This document shows positions 57,203 through 64,000 of a stretch of DNA of 64,000 nucleotides, one piece after another. Position 1 is the first letter of the stretch. Each line of letters opens with the position of its first letter. The position numbers and the translations under genes were made by a program. The stretch covers positions 24,368 to 88,367 of the forward strand of contig JAPLQE010000029.1 of the NCBI GenBank assembly GCA_026399835.1. The letters run 5' to 3'. The notes beneath the pieces were generated by a model that was not told where the DNA came from, made no database searches, and saw only the letters and a program-made list of their open reading frames with translations. The stretch comes from Burkholderiales bacterium (GTDB lineage: Bacteria > Pseudomonadota > Gammaproteobacteria > Burkholderiales > Burkholderiaceae_E).

Positions 57203-57228
57203 GTTTCATGTTAGCGTGTTCCTGAAAC
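57203..57228. promoter_or_regulatory. Inverted repeat in the RpiR/cyclo-ligase divergent promoter
   Basis: GTTTCA (57203-57208) and TGAAAC (57223-57228) form perfect arms around a 14-base spacer between the two divergent starts. Just downstream a 14-base sequence beginning cgaccgtcccgcct occurs twice in tandem (57240-57267). The first pair is a candidate RpiR operator. Confidence 0.45.
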
Positions 57229-57280
57229 TTCGGTAACCGCGACCGTCCCGCCTCGACCGTCCCGCCTCGACCCACCTGCC

Positions 57281-58045
57281 GTGTCCGACCGCCCTGTCCG
57301 CCGCCTGTCCCGCCCCGTGCCGCAATCGCGGCACGAGGTCTGGGAGGACCTGCGGTCCGTCGCGCGGCCGGACTCGCGCTTCCACCAGCGCTTCTCCGAG
57401 TTCATCCCCGACTTCGACGGCTCCGGCGCGGCGATCGACCGGCTGCTCGACGCGCTCGGCGCGCCGGCCGGTCGCCACGTGTTCGTCACGCCGGACAACA
57501 GCCTGGTCGAGCTGCGGCGGCGGCTGATCGCCGCCGGTGCGAGCGTGGTGGTGGCGAGCTACAACCTCGCGCGCGGCTTCCTGCACCTGCCGCCCCGTTC
57601 GGTACCCCGCGGCCAGGCGCTGTTCGCCGCGTGGCTCGACGGACTCGAGCACTTCGGCCGGCCGCTGGACCTCGCCGGCATGTCGGCGCTCGGCCGCTTC
57701 GACTGGGTCATCACCGGCGCGTCGGCCGTGGCCTCCAGCGGCGTGCGCTTCGGCCGGGGGCACGGCTACTTCGACCTGGAGTGGCGGCTGTTCGGCGAGC
57801 TCGGCCTGGTCGACGAGGCCACGCCGATCGCCGCCGTCGTGCACGACACGCAGCTGCTCGAGCAGCCGCTGATGGCGAGCGCCGACGACGTGCCGGTCGA
57901 CCTGATCCTGACTCCGACGCGCACGCTGTGCGTCGCCCGTACCGAGCCGCGACCGCGCCGCATCGACTGGACGCGCATCGAGGACACGCAGCTCGAGTCG
58001 ATGCCGCCGCTGCGCGAGCTGCGTCGCGCGCTCGGTCTCGACTGA
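57281..58045 (+). CDS. 5-formyltetrahydrofolate cyclo-ligase-like protein (first paralogue)
   Basis: The 254-residue protein has the FTHFC-type fold: LRSVARPDSRFHQRFSEFIPDF, FVTPDNSLVELRRRLIAAGASVVV, and GVRFGRGHGYFDLEWRL, which resembles the G-R-GGGYYD nucleotide loop. It starts at GTG. A paralogue of the same length follows at 61584-62348, so the transporter genes are bracketed by two related enzymes. True FTHFC makes 5,10-methenyl-THF from 5-formyl-THF and ATP; this one may act on a related pterin or formylated compound. Confidence 0.8.
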   Translation: MSDRPVRRLSRPVPQSRHEVWEDLRSVARPDSRFHQRFSEFIPDFDGSGAAIDRLLDALGAPAGRHVFVTPDNSLVELRRRLIAAGASVVVASYNLARGFLHLPPRSVPRGQALFAAWLDGLEHFGRPLDLAGMSALGRFDWVITGASAVASSGVRFGRGHGYFDLEWRLFGELGLVDEATPIAAVVHDTQLLEQPLMASADDVPVDLILTPTRTLCVARTEPRPRRIDWTRIEDTQLESMPPLRELRRALGLD

Positions 58046-58168
58046 CCCGGCCCGACGACCGATCGATTCCATCCGTCCCCTTCTTCACGCTGTCGCTTCG
58101 CCACGCCGCACCGCTCGCCCCGCAGCCCTCCATCCTCTCGACCCTCCCCCGATACCAGGAGCCTCGCC

Positions 58169-59134
58169 ATGTCTGTGTCACGTCGCCGATTCATCGGATC
58201 CGCCGCCGCGCTCGGCCTGTCGTCCCCGCTCGCCGCACGCGCCCAGGCGCTGCGGCCGCTGACGCTGCAGGCCGCGTGGATCAACGACGCCGAGTTCATG
58301 GGCTACTTCATCGCGATGGAGAAGGGCTGGTACAAGGACGAAGGCCTGGAGCTGAAGTACCTGCCCGGCGGACCCGACGTCGTCCCCGAGGCATCGGTGC
58401 TGTCGAAGAAGGCCGACGTCGCGCTGTCGACGGTCGAGACGGTGGTCAAGGCGATCACCACGCAGAAGGCGCCGCTGGTGATCATCGGTGCGCAGTACCA
58501 GAAGAACCCGATCGGCGTCGTCAGCCTCGCGACCCGGCCGATCCGCACGCCGAAGGACCTGATCGGCAAGACCATCGCGGTGCCGCCGGTCAACCGGCTC
58601 ACCGTCGAGGCGATGCTCAAGCTCAACGGCATCGACACGTCCAAGGTCCGGATCGTGCCGTACGCGTACGACCCGACGCCGCTGCTCAAGGGCGAGATCG
58701 ACGCCTCGCTCGACTTCACCACCAACGTGCCCTTCACGATCAAGACCAAGGGCGCGGAGGCAACCAGCTTCCTGCTGGCGGATTTCAAGCTGCCGCTGTT
58801 CAACGACGTGGTGGTGGTGACGAAGCAGACGCTGGCCACCCGGCGGGCCGACCTGATCGGCTTCCTGCGCGCGAGCCGCAAGGGCTGGGACGAGAACTTC
58901 AAGGACGCCGGCGCCTACCCGCCGAAGTACGCCGACAGCTGGTTCAAGGGCACCGGCCGCTCGATCGACAACGAGGTGTACTTCAACGGCGCGCAGAAGT
59001 CGCTCATCCAGCATCCCAAGGGCGTGTTCACGATGAGCGAGGAGTCGATCAAGGCCTGCATCGACGCGCTCAAGGCGGTCGACGTGAAGGCCGACCGCTC
59101 GCACTTCGACACCACGCTGCTCGAGAAGGTCTGA
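58169..59134 (+). CDS. NMT1/NitT-type ABC transporter substrate-binding protein
   Basis: The 321-residue protein starts with a Tat-type signal (MSVSRRRFIGSAAALGLSSP) and has an NMT1/THI5-like core: LQAAWINDAEFMGYFIAMEKGWYKDEGLELKYLPGGPDV, VALSTVETVVKAI and LIGKTIAVPPVNRLTVEAML. Such receptors bind thiamine precursors (HMP), formylaminopyrimidine, taurine, nitrate or pterin-like compounds. It is the first transporter gene, with the ATPase 8 bases downstream. Confidence 0.9.
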   Translation: MSVSRRRFIGSAAALGLSSPLAARAQALRPLTLQAAWINDAEFMGYFIAMEKGWYKDEGLELKYLPGGPDVVPEASVLSKKADVALSTVETVVKAITTQKAPLVIIGAQYQKNPIGVVSLATRPIRTPKDLIGKTIAVPPVNRLTVEAMLKLNGIDTSKVRIVPYAYDPTPLLKGEIDASLDFTTNVPFTIKTKGAEATSFLLADFKLPLFNDVVVVTKQTLATRRADLIGFLRASRKGWDENFKDAGAYPPKYADSWFKGTGRSIDNEVYFNGAQKSLIQHPKGVFTMSEESIKACIDALKAVDVKADRSHFDTTLLEKV

Positions 59135-59141
59135 GCGGCCG

Positions 59142-59927
59142 ATGGCGGCGGGCGGCATCCGGCTCGAGGCGCTCGCGCGCTCCTTCGCGCGGCCGGACGC
59201 GCCGCCGCTGCGGGTGCTCGACCGCGTGTCGCTCGAGCTGGCGCCCGGCTCGTTCACCGCGCTGATCGGCCCGTCGGGCTGCGGCAAGTCGACGCTGCTG
59301 CGGCTCGTCGCCGGACTCGACGAGCCCGACGGCGGCCGCGTCGCCATCGACGGCGAGCCGCCGCGTGCGCTGCAGCGCGCGGGGCGGCTGGGCATCGCCT
59401 TCCAGGACGCGGCGCTGCTGCCCTGGCGCTCGGTGCTCGAGAACGTACGGCTGCCGCTCGACGTGACCGGTCGCCCGGGCGAGGACGCAGATGCGCGGAT
59501 CGCATCGCTGGTGGAGCTGGTGGGGCTGCGCGGCTTCGAGCGCGCGCGTCCGGCGCAGCTGTCGGGCGGCATGCGCCAGCGCGTGGCGATCGCGCGCGCG
59601 CTGGTCACGCGGCCCGACGTGCTGCTGCTCGACGAGCCGTTCGGTGCGCTCGACCAGATCCTGCGCCGCACGATGAACGTCGAGCTGCAGCGGATCTGGA
59701 TGGAGCGCGCCACGACCACGGTGCTGGTCACGCACGGCATCGACGAGGCGGTCTTCCTCGCCGACCGCGTGGTCGTCATGCACGGCGACCCGGGCCGGAT
59801 CGCGGCGATCGTCGAGGTGCCCTTCGAGCGGCCTCGCGACGTGACCCTGTTCGCGCTGCCGGCGTTCCATGCTGTCGCGGACGCCGTGGCCGAGGCCCTG
59901 TACCGGCACGCGCGGACGGTGCGATGA
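59142..59927 (+). CDS. NitT/TauT-type ABC transporter ATPase
   Basis: The 261-residue ATPase has Walker A GPSGCGKSTLLRLVAGLDEP near residues 44-63, the Q-loop FQDAALLPWRSVLENV (typical of TauB/ThiZ), signature LSGGMRQRVAIARAL and Walker B VLLLDEPFGALDQILR. The H-loop is LVTHGIDEAVFLADR. It couples ATP to uptake by the adjacent double permease. Confidence 0.93.
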   Translation: MAAGGIRLEALARSFARPDAPPLRVLDRVSLELAPGSFTALIGPSGCGKSTLLRLVAGLDEPDGGRVAIDGEPPRALQRAGRLGIAFQDAALLPWRSVLENVRLPLDVTGRPGEDADARIASLVELVGLRGFERARPAQLSGGMRQRVAIARALVTRPDVLLLDEPFGALDQILRRTMNVELQRIWMERATTTVLVTHGIDEAVFLADRVVVMHGDPGRIAAIVEVPFERPRDVTLFALPAFHAVADAVAEALYRHARTVR

Positions 59928-59952
59928 GCCGGCGCTCCGGCCCGACGCCGGC

Positions 59953-61548
59953 ATGAGCGGCACCGCGCCGGGCCGGTGGCGCCACGACCGGCTGCCCACG
60001 CTCCTCGGGCTGCTGCTGCTGCTCGCCGCGTGGGAACTGGCCGGCCGCGGCGCATGGGTCGCGGGCGGTGCCCTGCCCGCACCTTCGCAGATCGGCGTCC
60101 AGGCCTGGGCAGACCGCGCGGACTATCCGGCGCACCTGCTCGGCACGCTGCGCACGGCGGCGCTCGGCTTCGTGATCGGCAACGCCGTCGCGATCGCGTT
60201 CGGGCTGCTGTTCGTGATGTGGCGGCCCGCCGAGCGACTGATGGCCGGCGTCAACGTGACGGTGTTCGCGATGCCGGCGATCGCGCTGGTGCCGATCCTG
60301 GTGATCGCGCTGCCGGGCGATGCCGCGCGCGTCGTGCTCGCGGCGGTCTCGGTCTATTACCCGACGATGGTCGCGGTGGTGCTGGGGCTGCGGCAGGCCG
60401 ACCCGCGGCTGTGCGACCTGGTCCGCACCTACGGCGGCGGCGAGTGGACGATCCTCTGGCGCGTGCGGCTGCGCGGCGGGCTGCCGACCCTGCTGTCGGG
60501 GCTGCGCGTGGCGGCGCCGGCCGCGGTGCTCGGCTCGCTGCTGGCCGAGTTCGGCAGCGGCGCGAGCGCCGGGCTCGGCACCTACCTGATCGGCTCGCTC
60601 GGGCGTGCCGACCCGGCGCGGCTCTGGGGCATCGGCCTGGCCGCGACCGCGATCTCGGCGCTCGCGTACGGCGCGGTGAGCCTGGCGGCCACGCGCTTCG
60701 CGGGCGACACGGTGTCGGCCTCGACGCCGCTCGGCCTGGGCGACGGCGCCACCGCGCGCGAGCCGCGCGGGCGGCGCGTGACGATCGCCGTGGCCGCGGC
60801 TGCGCTCCCGCTGGCGCTGTGGTGGGCGTGCACCGTCGCGTTCGAGGCGATGGGGGTATCGGAGGTGGTGTTCCGCACGCCCGCCGGTGTCCTCGAGCAC
60901 CTGCTGTGGGCCGAGGAGGCCGGCGAGAACATGTCGCGGCTCGTCGGCGCGCTCGTGCAGACGCTGCCGCTGGCGGTGCTCGGCCTGCTCGCCGGCCTGG
61001 CGTTCGCGCTGGTGCTGGCGATCGTGGCCACCGTCTGGCCGCCGCTGGGCGCGACGCTGCTGCCGGTCTCGCTCGTCACGCAGTCGATGCCGCTGGTCGC
61101 GCTGACGCCGCTGGTGGTGCTGGTGGTCGGGCGCGATGCGGCCGCGATCCTCGCGATCACCGTGTCGGTGACCTTCTTTCCGGCCTACGTGACGATCGCG
61201 CAGGGCCTGGCACTGGTGCCCGCGAGCGTTCGCGACCTCGTGCGCGCGTACGGAGGCGGACCCGGCGCCTGGCTGCGTCGGGTGGCGATTCCGTGGTCCG
61301 CGCCCCACCTGTGCGCGGCGATGCGGCTGGCGGCGCCGCGCGCGGTCCTCGGCGCGATGATCGCCGAGTGGCTCGCCACCGGCACCGGGCTGGGCAACCT
61401 GCTGAACGAGGCGCGCGGCATGCTGGACTACGGCACGGTCTGGAGCGTCGCGGTGGCCTCGGTGCTGGCCGCGATCGGCCTGCACGCGCTGGCCGCGGCG
61501 ATCGAGCGCCGCGTGCTCGCGCGCTTCGCATCGGGCGGCGGCGGATGA
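59953..61548 (+). CDS. NitT/TauT-type ABC permease, two fused permease domains
   Basis: The 531-residue protein contains two binding-protein-dependent permease domains in tandem. The docking loops are LVRTYGGGEWTILWRVRLRGGLPTLLSG near residue 160 and LVRAYGGGPGAWLRRVAIPWSAPHLCAA near residue 430. Most members of this transporter type have one domain and dimerise, so here the dimer is fused. It begins with the first ATG after the ATPase gene (59953). Confidence 0.93.
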   Translation: MSGTAPGRWRHDRLPTLLGLLLLLAAWELAGRGAWVAGGALPAPSQIGVQAWADRADYPAHLLGTLRTAALGFVIGNAVAIAFGLLFVMWRPAERLMAGVNVTVFAMPAIALVPILVIALPGDAARVVLAAVSVYYPTMVAVVLGLRQADPRLCDLVRTYGGGEWTILWRVRLRGGLPTLLSGLRVAAPAAVLGSLLAEFGSGASAGLGTYLIGSLGRADPARLWGIGLAATAISALAYGAVSLAATRFAGDTVSASTPLGLGDGATAREPRGRRVTIAVAAAALPLALWWACTVAFEAMGVSEVVFRTPAGVLEHLLWAEEAGENMSRLVGALVQTLPLAVLGLLAGLAFALVLAIVATVWPPLGATLLPVSLVTQSMPLVALTPLVVLVVGRDAAAILAITVSVTFFPAYVTIAQGLALVPASVRDLVRAYGGGPGAWLRRVAIPWSAPHLCAAMRLAAPRAVLGAMIAEWLATGTGLGNLLNEARGMLDYGTVWSVAVASVLAAIGLHALAAAIERRVLARFASGGGG

Positions 61549-61583
61549 CCCGCCCGCCCACGCATTTCCTGGAGAGCCTGTGC

Positions 61584-63420
<1,837 letters not shown>

Positions 63421-63471
63421 TTGGGGGTTTCGGTCGGGGGGCGCGCTCGGTCGACGGTTGGCGCGCGGCGC

Positions 63472-63692
63472 CGCTGCCCTTCAGGCCGCCGCTTCCTCCG
63501 AGGCCCGCACCCCGGGCTTCGCCCGGGGTCCCCGTCTCGCGCAGGCGCCCGACGGGCCGGGGCAAGAACTCGCCCCCTGCGGGGGCTCAAACAGCTTGCC
63601 CCTGAAGTCCGGCCTGCGGCCGGACTTCACCCGTCGGACGCCTGCGCGAGACGGTGCGGCCCACTCGGTGCGCGACGGCCTGAAGGGCAGCG
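63472..63692. other. Nested stem-loop element, possible structured RNA or mobile repeat
   Basis: Five sets of arms nest cleanly. An outer 17-base perfect stem pairs 63472-63488 with 63676-63692. Inside it, a hairpin with 9-base perfect arms lies at 63509-63529. A 24-base stem with one mismatch pairs 63533-63556 with 63630-63653. Within that, an 8-base stem (63559-63566 with 63595-63602) encloses a 6-base hairpin at 63572-63586, and an 11-base perfect hairpin sits at 63604-63628. All coordinates are read by eye from the sequence. Confidence 0.75.
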
Positions 63693-63748
63693 ACGCCGAG
63701 AGACGGGGGTGTGCGTGCGCCGGCGTTCAGGCGATGGTCGGTTCGTTA

Positions 63749-63772
63749 CTCACCACACTTTTTTTGGGTGAG
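63749..63772. terminator. Stem-loop with T-run in its loop
   Basis: CTCACC and GGTGAG are 6-base arms around a loop containing seven T residues. It follows the nested element on the plus strand. It is not a typical terminator, because the T-run lies within the loop rather than after the stem. Confidence 0.3.
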
Positions 63773-63867
63773 AGGTTTCTCGTGCCACCGTGGTCTCGCC
63801 CGTCGTCGCTCGGGGGCGGGCATCGCGGAGTGTGAGGCCGCGCCGCGAGGTGGGGGGTTGCGACGGG

Positions 63868-63892
63868 TATCGGTCGGCGCAGCCGACCGATA
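63868..63892. repeat. Perfect 11-base hairpin
   Basis: TATCGGTCGGC and GCCGACCGATA flank GCA. It is a strong hairpin in the gene-free end of the window, possibly part of a dispersed repeat or a terminator of a transcript from either side. Confidence 0.55.
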
Positions 63893-63952
63893 GACACCAT
63901 GGTCGCCCTCAGCTTCGACGGTGGCCGGTCAACCTCACACGCTTCGTAGGTT

Positions 63953-63968
63953 GCGCGGCGAGCCGCGC
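63953..63968. repeat. Perfect 7-base hairpin
   Basis: GCGCGGC and GCCGCGC flank GA near the right window edge. It is similar in style to the preceding hairpins and adds to the palindrome-rich character of this end. Confidence 0.45.
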
Positions 63969-64000
63969 CGAGCTACATGCCGAGACATCAGTCAGCGGCA

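Larger units (their letters stand above)
63421..64000. other. Gene-free terminal region rich in inverted repeats
   Basis: No frame has convincing coding character in this 580-base stretch; several open frames on both strands exist only because of the extreme GC content. It holds the nested inverted repeat element at 63472-63692, further hairpins at 63749-63772, 63868-63892 and 63953-63968, and a poly-T run in a stem-loop near 63760. Confidence 0.7.

Overview
The window is high-GC (about 70% outside the first few kb), densely coded bacterial DNA. A high-potential iron-sulfur protein, a TAXI-type TRAP binding protein, HAAT and NitT-type ABC importers, a LysR regulator, Tat-type leaders and a NIPSNAP protein together suggest a betaproteobacterium, most likely Burkholderiales. 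This is an inference from gene content, not a phylogenetic result. I see no rRNA, tRNA or CRISPR array.

Region 1 (1-11.4 kb) is an accessory island. It holds the start of a type I restriction-modification operon (hsdR, then hsdM cut by the window edge) preceded by and overlapping a GNAT toxin/DUF1778 antitoxin pair. After that come tightly packed toxin-antitoxin and Fic genes: two near-identical phd-vapC/vapB segments, two further vapBC pairs, two full-length Fic proteins, and relics of DUF3427-type and SNF2-type helicases. The two duplicated segments differ by a clean 1.17 kb Fic cassette.

Region 2 (11.5-28.8 kb) is mostly metabolic and regulatory: a TAXI binding protein; a sugar-type ABC importer without its own ATPase; a phytanoyl-CoA-type dioxygenase; an alpha/beta hydrolase; two FAD amine-oxidase-like proteins; HiPIP; a MerR regulator coupled to a SOUL heme protein; an AbrB/Doc pair; a Tat lipoprotein nitroreductase; a LysR regulator; and two DUF1254/DUF1214 proteins.

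Region 3 (28.9-45.2 kb) carries a 1528-residue SF1 helicase fused to a Vsr-like nuclease, a hipBA pair with a predicted leaderless start, a MazG-like/DsrE pair, a NIPSNAP protein, an MFS pump, an uncharacterised four-gene J-domain operon with every junction overlapping, an amidase and a third Fic protein.

Region 4 (45.2-54.2 kb) reads as one amide/urea-type uptake and hydrolysis operon on the minus strand: an AtzG-like small subunit, an AtzE-like amidase, a nitrilase-family hydrolase, then a complete branched-chain/urea-type ABC importer. A divergent gene encodes an AmiC-like binding protein with no signal peptide, next to a MarR regulator.

Region 5 (54.4-63.4 kb) has DedA and NRAMP-like membrane proteins, then an RpiR regulator divergent from a six-gene set: two paralogous 5-formyltetrahydrofolate cyclo-ligase-like proteins, a NitT/TauT-type ABC importer with a fused double permease, and an adenine-deaminase-type hydrolase. 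The last 580 bases have no convincing gene but contain a strikingly nested set of inverted repeats that could fold as one structured RNA or DNA element.
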